Shown one piece after another: positions 1 through 10,960 of a stretch of DNA of 64,000 nucleotides. The notes below the pieces were generated by a model, which was not told the DNA's origin, did not search any database, and worked only from the letters and a program-made list of their open reading frames with translations. Position numbers and translations under genes: made by a program. This stretch comes from Schizosaccharomyces osmophilus (Eukaryota; Ascomycota; Schizosaccharomycetes; Schizosaccharomycetales; Schizosaccharomycetaceae). Position 1 is the stretch's first letter, and the number at the start of each line of letters is the position of its first letter. The stretch is from contig NC_079238.1 of the NCBI RefSeq assembly GCF_027921745.1, forward strand, positions 4,898,001 to 4,962,000, given 5' to 3'.

Positions 1-1624
1 TCTTTTCATCCTTTACGTGATCCAGCAAGCTGTTCAGTGCAGTAAAAGGCCAGTTCTTTTTATTAAGATCACCATCTTCCTTGGAGACTTCAAATGCACT
101 AGAGCTCAAATAGCTTAGTGCTGACATTAAGCGCAGACGAAACATATTTTGGGTGGCTTCCGAAATTTTAGGACTAGCTTCATTTTCAGGAATTTCAAAA
201 TAACCATAAGTAATAAAAATATTGAGAAGCTCACTAACCCAGCCGCTATGTTTCACAGATCGGTTACTACGTAAAATATTAAGCATAGTGTCAGTGACCC
301 ATTGGCGTCTTCCTTCCACAGCCTTCGTTTCAGATGCCATGTCTTTTGGACAATGCTTGATAAATCCTAAAAGCAAGTCAAAAAGAGAGAGGATTCCTTT
401 CTCAGTAGCCAGAGGAAGAATATGTTCTACCACTTTAGTGTTGGTGAGACGATCAAAATTTAGAGAGCCGCGTTCTCCCAGAAGATGAAGAGCAATGGGA
501 TATACCAGGGCAGAATCATTTTTGCAAACCTTTTCAGTTTTAGAGACAACGCGTCTTGCAGCCCGGTAAAGGTAGCGTCCTTCGTCACTTAAATGGTTGA
601 TGAAACAGTGCATAAAATTTCTAGAAAACAAAGTACCCACTGTAGACTTAGTAGCGTAGTCTAAAGCTAACTCTATAATTTGAAGCCCCCAGAACTTACG
701 CTCCAAAGAAGAAGTGGAAGCAAAAACACCTTCATCTACAACAACGTTCCAGAAATTTTCAAATGGAGCCAATTGTTTATTCGAGTTATTTTTGTATTCA
801 TTGAATAAGAAGCGCCAAACATAGGGAAGTTTTTGTTTCCATGCGCTATGTTGGCCACCCATTTCCTGTACTTCCACTTGTCGTAAAACTTTTGAAAGAG
901 TCACAAGATTTGATTTGTGCAAGGGATAAACGGGATCCCAACCAGACATGGACGTAGGATGAGTCTTTACGTTTTCCGGCAAATGAGACATGCAAAGGTA
1001 TAAGCCAATGCCTTCGGAGGACTTTGAGACAGCCGTTGTCTGTAAAAGCTTATCAACAATATCGTAGGCCTCAGACGCATATGATAAAACTGGAATCTGC
1101 TTTACCAAATCATATAAAACGAGAAAACAAGTATCTCTAAGCCAGCTTTTTTTATCAGACAACTGTACAAGCAAATCCACCATTCTTTGGAAGTCATCTT
1201 TGGAAGAGGACTTACGTTGAAGAACAGAAGAAAACGAAATAGTCTGTAAACCAAACAGTAAACCAAAATAATAATCGCGCTCTTCTTGTCCCTTCAAATT
1301 TCCAGTAACAGTGTTATGCTTTACGAGCAGCTCTAAAACTTGCTGAGCAGTTATTTCTTCCTTGCGGGTAATGACCTAGGAAATGGTTAGTGCTTGACGT
1401 TTTATTTCATTATGAAATCCTTTTACCTCAGTAAGAGCAACAGAAAACCCAAGACGGGCGCTTTCGCGACCACTAGAAACACCTTTGGTCAATCGATTCA
1501 AAGCATATTTTAATTCCTCTTCAGTAGCTATCGAATCAATCAATTCCTTTGCAGCTTTTAGTCTTGTATTTTTATCATTCGAAACTAATGTTGTGAATAA
1601 CTCTAATTGTGTTTTTGTCGCCAT
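1..1624 (-). CDS. pol5: DNA polymerase phi / Mybbp1a-like nucleolar protein Pol5 (3' end outside window)
   Basis: The Pol5/MYBBP1A family is nucleolar and acts in rDNA transcription and ribosome biogenesis; despite the name it is a HEAT-repeat-like protein. Two exons are visible: 1427..1624 (66 codons, starting MATKTQLELF) and 1..1375, which runs off the window. The 51-nt intron 1376..1426 begins GTAAAA, has CTAAC and ends CTAG; splicing is in phase 0 and continues as VITRKEE. The remaining residues are helical and repeat-like, with typical Pol5 stretches such as GLQTISFSSVLQRKSS and FWGLQIIELALDYATK. About 525 of an expected 900 or more residues are present. The assignment rests on family resemblance plus its place next to the lipase, bot1 and spt8, as in S. 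pombe. The first in-frame ATG is used as start. Confidence 0.88.
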
Positions 1625-3087
1625 TCTTGACGATTTTATTCACAATTGAGGTTGTGGTAAAAAAGTGCTGGTCAAGAGTATCTCCAAAAAAGGTTTCAGA
1701 TCCATCACAAATTTTTTCCATAATAAATTTTAAAGGAGATTTGAAATTTCTTTCTTTTATTATCTGCTTTCTCACCTGAAATAATTGCTTTCCTTGTTTG
1801 TTTGTTTCAAGCATTTGTCGAAGATGCAAATTTCTTAAAAGCTTTCATTGAAACTTCTATAAATTCTGCAAGTGTTTTTAACTACGAAGCTGCAAACGGG
1901 ATTCAAGTTTCGTTCTCGATGAATTTTCGATCCTATATATTTTTGTCGAAGTTACCAACCGGACTAAGTATACTATACCTCGTCCATTTTCTTTTATTAA
2001 AATGAATTGATTTTCTGGATTCTTTCTCTGCACGACTTTAACTGCATTGTCTTTTGTTTACAGTCACAATTTCTTTGCTATGAGAATTAAGTCTTCACAC
2101 TTCATTACTGACATCTTTTTCTTTCGAGAGGAAGTGATACAACACTTTTTCAAAGAAAATAGGCACTGCAATTAGCCGGCTTGTAATTGTTACCAAGAAT
2201 CTGCTTTGAACATTCTATTATATACTGACTTTCAGACCTTCGTTGAAAAACTCCATTGAAATCCTCCCTCAAGATGCTAAAGTTAAAAAAAAGCTTTAAT
2301 TAATTGGCAGTTAACATTCTTTAGTCTTTATCTCTGAGACAAATGAATGTAGCAAGGGTCAGAAGGATACTGACATCCCTCTTCATCTGCCTGCTCAAGT
2401 AAAAAATAAATTGTTTCAATAGAATGCATGAATTGCAATTTATAAGAAGGAGATCCCGAGTTTCAACGTGCCTTTATGTCTTGCAATTGTATGAATTCTC
2501 CTAATAGGATATTGCTAGGGCGATATCATCGTAGATTTATGATAAAGTTCGAGAAAGACAAGAATTCATTCAAAAGCGTAAGCAGTGATAAAACCATAGG
2601 CTTTTAATTCTTCTTCTTTTTTTAAGAAGATCGATCAAAAGGAAGCTGCGACGAACTCACTCGCCTTCGTCCAAATCGATACACATAAACAAAGAAATAT
2701 CCAACATGTGACCATCAAAACATCGGTAATAAGAAAAAATATTAATAAAGATAAAAAATAAATAAGTATTCAGAGAACACATTAGTTTCCTGAATTGAAT
2801 CTCAAGTCCTTCCCTATTCGTTTATTAGCAAATGCGAAACAAAGCATAGGAGGAAGATATCCTCCATTAAGTTTGTTAAAAGGGTTTCATTTTTACCTAT
2901 AATACTTCCATTTGCATGGCATCTGTGGTTGGGAATTTGAAGACTTTTCGGTAGAGACATGAGAGTTACTGTTGAGTAAAATGAAAGGACCAAGACTCAA
3001 GGTTACTTATTTTAATGTTCATATAAAATCATTCTCAAAGCAATTTTTTGAGGACTTCAAGAACCAAGTGCATTCATACTGCACGTA
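1625..3087. other. intergenic region between divergent pol5 and lipase genes
   Basis: A+T-rich, with stops in all frames apart from short chance ORFs. It should contain the pol5 promoter (minus) and the lipase promoter (plus). I see no tRNA, repeat or conserved coding exon. Confidence 0.6.
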
Positions 3088-4697
3088 ATGCTTGATTCTC
3101 CTGCCCGTAACACCCCAATATCCATTGGAAAACACAAGTCGACATTCTATTCCAAAGTTGAAGAGTATGGGAAATTGTGATGAACAAAAAAAGCAACGAT
3201 GGTATTGTTACTGAAAGCCACCATCCGTAAATCAGAGTGCTAATTGAATTATAGGGTCAGAGGTCAAATCCTGTTCAGTTTCCTGTTAGTTGCATTGGAA
3301 AGTTTAATTCGTATTTGCACATTAATTTTGCCTTCTCCTTTAAGAATTTGGTTTTATGAGCAGTCCAAAAAGTATACAATTGTCAGATTTTGAAATCAAG
3401 AAGCTTTAACTGACTTTTGCTTAGAATATATTTGCGGTTCCTTCCCGAATTTATGGAAGACAATGAAGTTTACCAAATGACTGCAGCCAGGGATACCGTT
3501 GACTTATGCCAACTCCATGGATACGATTTGGAAGAACATTTTGTGCGAACATCTGATGGCTACCTACTTTGTCTACAACGTGTCTATAAGGCCGAAGAAC
3601 AGGAAAGTTTGTCGAAATTAGCGTATAAACCTCCTGTGCTTTTTATTCATGGGCTCCTTATGAATTCTGAGATTTGGGTTTGTAACATCAAGAGAGAGGA
3701 CTCGATCCCCTTCGCGCTTGTTGATCAAGGCTATGATGTATGGCTAGGGAATCTGCGAGGAAACAAATATAGCAAGAAAAATGTCAAGTATGGCTCCGAA
3801 AGTCGAGAATTTTGGAACTTCACTCTCGACAGCATAGCGATTTTCGATATACCTTCAATTGTTAAATATATACTTTCTGTAAACAAATCGGACTCAGTTG
3901 CATTCGTTGGGTTTTCTCAGGGCGCTATCATGGCTTTAGCGGCCTTGTCCATTGACAATGAACTTCGAAAATCTGTTCGCGCATTCATAGCACTTTCACC
4001 TGCTATCTTTCCTAAAAAATACAGCAGCAAAACGGTATATTCGATTATTAACTCGAATAGCCAATTATTATACTTATTGTTTGGTACTCATTCCATGCTT
4101 GCCTCAACAATTTTCTGGCAGGCAGTACTGTATCCTCCGGTGTTTTCTAAAATTGTGGATTCCTGTTTACGCTATTTTATGGATTGGAATGGGAAAAATA
4201 TTTCTGAAGAACAAAAAATTGTTGGCTATTCCCACTTGTATTCTTTTACTTCTGTTAAATGCTTTGTACACTGGGCACAAATTATGAAAAATAAAGTCTT
4301 GCAAATGTATGACGATAGTCCTGGTATTAAACCAAGTTATTATACAAACCTAAACCGAATTGCGCGGTATCCTATTGAAAATATTCGGGTTCCCATTATC
4401 ATGATCTACGGTAGCGATGATAATATGGTGAACATTGATGCTTTAAGATCCTGCCTTCCTCCATTGTCTCAGTGCATCCAGGTAAGTTATATATTGTGAT
4501 ACTTTTGTTTAACCGATTTTTAGATCCCCCATTACGAACATTTAGATATGTTGATCGGTGATAAAAGAAAAACTTTAGTTATCAATCAGGTAATTGAACA
4601 GTTAGATCATGTTGCAGCAGGGGATTATTATGACTCTATAAAAGAGGAGTTTGGACTGGCATCCGATCTGGTTGACGGCTTCATGACTTCTTCATGA
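3088..4697 (+). CDS. membrane-anchored steryl ester / acid lipase (Tgl1/Yeh family)
   Basis: Alpha/beta-hydrolase of the yeast Tgl1/Yeh1/Yeh2 and lysosomal acid lipase family, which hydrolyses steryl esters or triacylglycerol, probably at ER or lipid droplets. My model has four exons, 3088..3164, 3255..3371, 3425..4481 and 4524..4697, giving 474 aa. All junctions are in phase, with GTATGG, GTATAC and GTAAGT 5' sites and TAG 3' ends. Exon 2 encodes a hydrophobic anchor (LFSFLLVALESLIRICTLIL), typical of fungal members. The abhydro-lipase segment follows: RDTVDLCQLHGYDLEEHFVR, then oxyanion HGL near 140, nucleophile elbow GFSQG (Ser229; usual form GHSQG), Asp397 in GSDDNMV and His423 in YEHLD. 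Position next to pol5 and bot1 matches S. pombe SPBC14C8.15. Exon 1 is the least certain part. Confidence 0.85.
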
Positions 4698-4981
4698 TTG
4701 TATGAATTTGGACTCACTATTCTGGTATATTATTCATTGTATGTAATATCCGCCCAAAATTTGTTATCTTACGCTTTATGTTTCTTACTATTTAATCGTT
4801 GTACTTAATTATTTAAATTGTTTACCCCGAAAATCTCTGCGCGAACGAGCAAGCTACCAAGAGCTTGATATACTGGCTCTGAACAATAACTTTTTATAAA
4901 ATCGTGGTAGATTAGAGTTAAAATTTTAAATCATAAAAAAAAAGGATATGCTAATTAAGAGAGGAGATTTTAAAGAACTAG

Positions 4982-5887
4982 TTAATTAGACGTAGCTGCT
5001 TGTCGCCTAACGTAAATATTTCCGGCCGTGTCACGCTTCCAAAGATCACCATTAGAAACGTCTACTAATCGGAATATGCGCTTTCCTGTTTGTGCCTCAT
5101 CCGTTGCAACCAATTCTTCACTTCGATGAGAGCTATTGACGGCTCCCCTAATTTCATTTTTACCCACAGAATTGTTTTGATTAGCGATTTCCTCTAAAGA
5201 TGGCCAGTGGAGTGTCTTTGCAGCTTCTTCTGGACTAAAAACATGATCTTCAGAAATACTTTTCCAAAGAGGAGTTGCCCTTGATTGAATAGGAAGATCT
5301 CCGTGATCATTGAATTGAAGTCGACTTGGTTCTCTGCAAACATTCACCATTTTTTCCATCACATTGGCGTAGCTGGAAAGCACAGGAGCATTGTGACTTT
5401 GACGTTCATCAAATACATTCCTTAACTTTACGATGGCCTCAATTCTTTGAGGGCACGTTTTGTATTTTCGAGCAAGTACATCAACACTAATACCTTGGCG
5501 ATATTCATTACTAATTTGCATTCGTACAGAATGGGAAGTAGGACGCGAGGGTCGAAAACTTGGATTTAATGGAAATGGCTGATCCCGTCTAGGCCCTAAT
5601 CCAAAGCCTGCTCCATTAAAGAACTTTGCTTTCTTTACCTCAGGAGATTGAAGCCACTGTTGAAACGCGACCCGCTCTTTATCATCACCAAGGTTTTTTG
5701 GCAATGAATTTAAGCTTGCTTTTGTTACATCTCGCGTATTGCAGGATGTGAATTTATCACCCTGCTTTCCTGAGCTTTCGAAATTCTGTTTTGCAGAAAC
5801 TGCCTTCGACAAGCGACTTATCGTGCTAAAGCTCAAAGCATTAACCTTTATTTGGTTTCCTCTATAATTTCGAATCTTTAACAGCAT
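4982..5887 (-). CDS. bot1: mitochondrial small-subunit ribosomal protein, Bot1 family
   Basis: Intronless, 301 aa. Bot1-type proteins (Pfam eukaryotic mitochondrial regulator) belong to the fungal mitochondrial small ribosomal subunit and are needed for respiration. The N-terminus is basic and rich in Ser and Lys (MLLKIRNYRGN...), consistent with a matrix-targeting presequence. The family core lies at about residues 88-155: FFNGAGFGLGPRRDQPFPLN, then SVRMQISNEYRQGIS and an HTH-like DVLARKYKTCPQRIEAIVKLR block. The C-terminal half, with SPEEAAKTLHWPSLEE and GDLWKRDTAGNIYVR, also looks conserved. It is convergent with the lipase (284-bp gap) and is followed upstream by spt8, as in S. pombe. The first ATG of the frame is used. 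Confidence 0.85.
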   Translation of the reverse strand: MLLKIRNYRGNQIKVNALSFSTISRLSKAVSAKQNFESSGKQGDKFTSCNTRDVTKASLNSLPKNLGDDKERVAFQQWLQSPEVKKAKFFNGAGFGLGPRRDQPFPLNPSFRPSRPTSHSVRMQISNEYRQGISVDVLARKYKTCPQRIEAIVKLRNVFDERQSHNAPVLSSYANVMEKMVNVCREPSRLQFNDHGDLPIQSRATPLWKSISEDHVFSPEEAAKTLHWPSLEEIANQNNSVGKNEIRGAVNSSHRSEELVATDEAQTGKRIFRLVDVSNGDLWKRDTAGNIYVRRQAATSN

Positions 5888-6302
5888 CTTAACTGACTTG
5901 TTGAAGGTTCATCCAAAAGATGTCATGTGCAAGCAAAACTCAGGTTGATGGGAGGTTGGAAATCCAAGAGGGACTGATGAAGACAGTGTTGACTATGAAA
6001 GTAAAGCATAACTTAATCTTTGATTTATTTATTTTGTAAAGTTTTCAAAGTTAAAAATAACCAACAATCGATTGGTTTCATACATGTTACAGGACGAAAA
6101 TATTTTTTGCTAACGGATATAAAAACGTGCCCATCTCATTAAAAAACTGTTATCAAAAAGGATTCTTAAAAGAAAATGGTATCTTGTAAAAAGAAATGAA
6201 CCAAAATGAGCGTCATTCATTAAGTGTTTAACAACATTTAATGAGTACGGTCTTATCTTGTCTTGTCTTGAATAAATAAGTTAATGTCAATTATAAAGTA
6301 GT
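5888..6302. other. bot1 promoter / spt8 3' region
   Basis: A+T-rich spacer between two minus-strand genes. It contains three tandem TCTTG units at 6256-6270. No other element is recognised. Confidence 0.5.
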
Positions 6303-8043
6303 TTAGGGAAGAACATTAATTTGATAACCCATCAAAACCTCCGTCGTAGTTCCCTGCCAACCTCTATTACCAGAAGCCGTAAACATGAATCTACATGATG
6401 GATCAACATGCAAACCACTCACAAGTCCCCCATGGTGCCCAGGAACAATCAAAAATCCAATTCCGGATTTGCTTTGAAGATCGTACAAGCGAACATTATC
6501 AAAAGAAGCAATTACCAAATGCCGACCATTAAGCATGGAACTGACGTTCGAGACAGGACCAGAATCATTAGGCATTTTTAAAGATCTTACGGGGCTTGTT
6601 CCAGAATGGATATTAAATTCCTCTACAATTCCATTCCTACGACCAACAAATATGCTGTTACCGTCGGCACCCCAACAAGCAGACATAGACCATGGAGGAA
6701 TTCCTTTTGGTACAGGATATTTGATGACAGAATCTGGCATACGATGATCCCATACGTTCATCACTCCATCAATTGAAACTGTCAGAAAAATATTTGGATC
6801 TTCCATAGTTGTTGCATTAGGGTTCGTATGAGAATTATCAGAAGAGGCATTCGTTTCTTCAGGGATATTTTTTTCTTTCTCTTTGTTTTGAGATATTTGT
6901 TTTTCAGTTTTGTTGGCATTCCCACCGTTCTCTCCAATTTCTTCTGGTGCTTGCATGGATTTTGTTTCTTCGTCAATAGCCTTTTCGACTTCTTCATCAA
7001 AATCACCGTAGGATCCATTGCTAGAGGGTGTCCCAAACAAACTTCTCATATCATCAGAATCGGTCCCCCAAGAGGTTGGCACTTCGGTCGGGCGATACCT
7101 AATTCCAGAAAGTTGACCGCATTCCCCAGCATAGGACGAAATAACACTTCCAGTATTCAAATCCCAATTATAGACCATTTTGTCCCAACTTCCGCTCAAA
7201 ACTTTTTTTTCGGATGGATGAAGCGTTAAACAAGAAACCGGAGCAGTGTGTTTTCTTAAAGACGTTACAGGATACCCTTCCTGATGCCGAGTTGAGTACA
7301 AGACTATGTCACCATTATTGATTCCCGAAAGGGCCCACAGACCTTTCGAATGCACAGCTAAGCTGTAAACAGGAGAAGGAGATTGATCATCATAACCATT
7401 CCCCCAGTAATTAAGTAAAATTCCAGCCTATGTAAATGTTAGGAAAGTCGGTGAAAGTACACTTACCTTCGTAACAGTATCAACGAATGGATGCCTTTGA
7501 GCGACCGTTAAAGACAGGTCACCGTTGATACTGGGAAAAAAGTCATATTTCCGAATATAACCGTCTTCTCCACCGGTGAATAACCATTTCATATCAGACG
7601 TAAAGGCAAACGTGTTCACGCTTGTGGCCATAGGAATAGCCAAGGTTGGAACAATGTCATAAAAATCTGCCTTGATTGCCCTCTCCTTCAATTTTTCTAT
7701 AGGATTCACCTCATATTGTTCAGTTTTTTTCTCTAGATTCTGACCCTCCTGCTCTTGCGTTTCTTCTTCGTTTTCGTCTTCCAGTTCATCTGCATCCATG
7801 TCTTCTTCGCCAACTTTCTCAGCTGCTTCCTCCTCATCATCCTGCTTTTCATCTTCCATCTCAGCATTCTCTTCTTTCTCTTGGTCTAAATTTACATCGT
7901 CTTCTTCTTCTGGTGATAATGCTATTTGAATGTGTTAATTGCCTTGTCTGCCTTAATTGAAGTTACGAACCATCTGAATTTAGAACCATTGAATAAGCCG
8001 CATTATCATAGGGAACAGAATTTTTTACTGAATTCGAGGACAT
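6303..8043 (-). CDS. spt8: SAGA complex subunit Spt8 (WD repeats)
   Basis: Spt8 is a WD-repeat subunit of the SAGA co-activator and binds TBP. Three exons, 7971..8043, 7467..7921 and 6303..7427, give 550 aa. Intron 2 (7428..7466, 39 nt) is canonical: GTAAGT, CTAAC, ATAG. Intron 1 (7922..7970, 49 nt) must start at the unusual GTTCGT to keep the frame, joining NSD to LSPEEEDD. Exon 2 starts with a long Glu/Asp-rich stretch typical of Spt8 N-termini. WD units follow: TSDMKWLFTGGEDGYIRKYD, LHPSEKKVLSGSWDKMVYNWD, VSIDGVMNVWDHR, and a final LHVDPSCRFMFTASGNRGW. A second acidic insert (EEIGENGGNANK...) interrupts the propeller. Gene order pol5-lipase-bot1-spt8 supports the call. Confidence 0.9.
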
Positions 8044-8776
8044 GACGGTCGGGATAGATTATGCGACTTTTTACAGTCACCAGGCCTTTGTTTACAGTGT
8101 GAATTCTCCGTAACGCGTTTTTTTGGTAATTATCCACTTAAAACATTTATAATTCTTTTATATGTGTAAAATCCTTCTGAATAAGGATTAGTATTCTGGA
8201 AGTTCTACCTTCATCAGAAGCTGACAGGAGAAACCTGTGTCATACAGACTTGGTGAAATGGAGGAAGTATATCATTAAAACGAGGATATCATAACATATA
8301 TTTTTTCATTCTAGAAACTTGTGGTATCTTAAATCTAGAGGTTTTTTTTTTTTTTTGTTATTTTCATGTTTATATAAACAATTTCGTTTTTGTTAATCCA
8401 AGATTGCTCGTCGCGTGCAGACCATGTATTCAGAATAAATTCTCAAGAGACAAATCCGAGTACCTAAACTATGAGATTTATAGTATTTTACTCATAAAGT
8501 CAGAAATTCATCAGAAATTCCTTTAGCAACCTTTTACGTTGAACATACTCGCATGGAGAAGCAAGGATTTATTGTTCATGCTCAAGGTGAAGGAAGAGCT
8601 GTCCAATTGATTGGTATTGCCATAAATCAGTTTCTTAACATCGTTTTTTTAGTAGATATCTTTATATAAAAAAATCCAAATGAAACTGTTGTGTTGTGTT
8701 GCTGAATGAGACATTGAATGAGATTCGATTGAGTATTTAGTTGCATTGCCTATGTTCATTACTGCATTATCCACAA
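8044..8776. other. spt8 upstream / oca3 3' region
   Basis: A+T-rich spacer with a long T run just after 8340. A 31-codon plus-strand ORF starting at 8553 (MEKQGFIVHAQGEG...) has no recognised relatives and is probably chance. Confidence 0.5.
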
Positions 8777-9784
8777 TTATGCGGCTAATAGTTTATATAA
8801 ACTTTCGTCCTGGCTAGTTAACTCTGAAACCTTTTTGCCAGAAAGCTTTAATAATTTTTCAACCTTTACAGAATCTGCTAGAATATTAAGAGTTTCTTCA
8901 GACGCACGGGATTGTATACGCTTTAATTCAGTCTTTGACAATTTGTTGATCGCTTCACAACACTAGTATCGGTTAGTTTAACTTTCACCTTGGTTTGAAG
9001 TCATACCTGTTGGACGCCGTACCAAGCATGAAAGTATGCTTCGGAGATTTCTACAGCACGACAGTAATGCTTGAGGGAAATCCACAAATGAATAGGGTTG
9101 CTTTTGCTCATGACAAAATTTGCATCCGCAAGCTTTGCAAAAATCCGAGGCTCATATGGCTGTAATAGTAGCATCTCTTCATAACAAAAGGCAGCCTTTT
9201 CATATGCTTCCACGGAAAAGTAAAGGTCGGCCAATTCGGCCCATGCCTCAACGTCAGTGTAGAATGTATCTACATACTCTATTAATCCGTTCATACATTC
9301 AATGGTTTTTCCAACAGAACGCAGTAGCGATAGCTTTCGCTTGTGAATGATCTAAATTTTGACTAGTCAGCAAGAATTTGCACGCCATAACATCTTCACG
9401 TACAGTATTCGTTGGGTCTTCAAAAAGTTTTTGATTATAATAGCTCAATGCATCGTCAAAACTTGAAGTAGCTTCCAGATACATTCCATAGAGTCCATCT
9501 ACTCTTGGAGATTTATTGAACCGATCGTTTAAGCGGTTCCAGCATTTCTTCGAAGAAAAGTTAGAAATCAGACTTTTATGTATTCCACCTTATTAAGATG
9601 ACTTGATTACCTTTGCTAACGTGTCTTCTTTCACAATGAGAGCAGCAACAAACACCTTTTGGTACACGTCCCATACAAGATCTTCATATTTATCCAATTT
9701 AGCTGTAGATTCTTGCTCCTCAAAAATTTCCAGAATCCTTTGTGGGTCTTTCAACTCAGAGATTTCGAGGATATTTGCTGACAT
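8777..9784 (-). CDS. oca3: ER membrane protein complex subunit 2 (Oca3/EMC2), TPR protein
   Basis: EMC2 is the cytosolic TPR subunit of the ER membrane protein complex, which inserts tail-anchored and multipass proteins. Four exons were built: 9611..9784, 9404..9547, 9007..9351 and 8777..8962, giving 282 aa. All three introns are phase 0: 9548..9610 (GTAATC...CGAAG), 9352..9403 (GTACGT, CTGAC, TTTAG) and 8963..9006 (GTATGA, CTAAC, CTAG). The second splice yields the family stretch DPTNT-IIHKRKLSLLRS, which no single frame shows. TPR-like helices include YVDTFYTDVEAWAELADLYF and YEKAAFCYEEMLLLQPYEPR, then SKSNPIHLWISLKHYCRAVE. The next genes are the ABC1 kinase and mrs6, the S. pombe SPBC15C4.01c-.03 order. 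Confidence 0.9.
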
Positions 9785-10960
9785 ATTCGTGAACCAACTG
9801 ATATTAGCTTTCCGTATTAATTATTGAAAATTTCCTACAATAAATGAATATACTTAAAGATTAAATCATATAAATATATATGAAACAGGTTTTGCTGAGG
9901 AAAAATAGGTAAATTGGTTTTTGGACAGATCAATACGAGGAGGTCTAAATAAGTCAGAGTTGCAACCAATTCTGATGTAGTAAAAATAATTTTTCCTCAT
10001 TTCATTGAATCTATCAGTACTATTAAAGCTTATGCGAGCGTCGTAGCCCCATCCAAGCCAGAGTACTAAGGCAATATTGTATTTTTGGTAGAAGGCATAT
10101 TCGTTTATATTCATAATTCATTGACTTTGCGAGTTTGAAAGCATAGAATAAAGGTTTCAAGAAATACAATTGATATCGTGGAGACATAATCAATATGCCG
10201 ACTCGTGCTATTTTTACACAGGATTGCCATTTTTAATGCAATGCTGGTCTTCATGTTCCCTTTGGGTCATTTTAGTCAGAACTTGATATAAGAGAAATTT
10301 AAACAAGTATAAGCATACTATAATGATTAAAATATGACAGGCTGGTTTAACATTAACAGTTTTAGGATCTCTGCTATGAATAGGATGACCCACAAAGAAG
10401 GCGAAAACGCGTACTACACTGGGAACAGCCTCGCCATTTCAAATCCTAAAGCCTCCATTCACTGATTTCAATGTTCATCTACCCTTGTGGTCTTTATGAC
10501 TGAGCAGTAGGTCAACTTCAAAGAAAATTCTTTAATTCACATTTACTCCTCCAAATTTAAACTGGTACATTATAAGACATATAAGATTGAGCACAAAGAG
10601 AAATTCCGTATCAGAAGCTATGTTTCTCTTACTGTACAGTATGGCTTTCCCAGAGTAAGCCAAAACAAACACAAAATCGCCAATGAGGACGCAACAGAGG
10701 CAAAGTTTGATTTAAGATACTTATTACCATAGAATAAATATCTTCTGACAATGACTATACATGATAGACCACCTTCGTATTATATCAGAACAGAGAGCGT
10801 AACAACAACTGATTCTTTGCTTTTTTATCCATTTTGTAATTTTTTTTTATACTTTTCACTAAAGACTTGTTTCATATTTTAACTTCTTCCTATATCAGAT
10901 ATAGCAAACTTTTGCATCTAGCATACATACAATCCCCAACACGAAATCGATCTAAAGTAT
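9785..10960. other. intergenic region between divergent oca3 and ABC1-kinase genes
   Basis: A+T-rich. It includes an 82-codon minus-strand ORF at 9866..10114 (starts MNINEYAFYQKYN) with ordinary amino-acid composition but no family I recognise; I do not call it a gene. No tRNA or repeat is seen. Confidence 0.5.

Noticed and set aside
9866-10114. 82-codon minus-strand ORF between oca3 and the ABC1 kinase
   Set aside because: Proper ATG but no known family and no conservation evidence available here.
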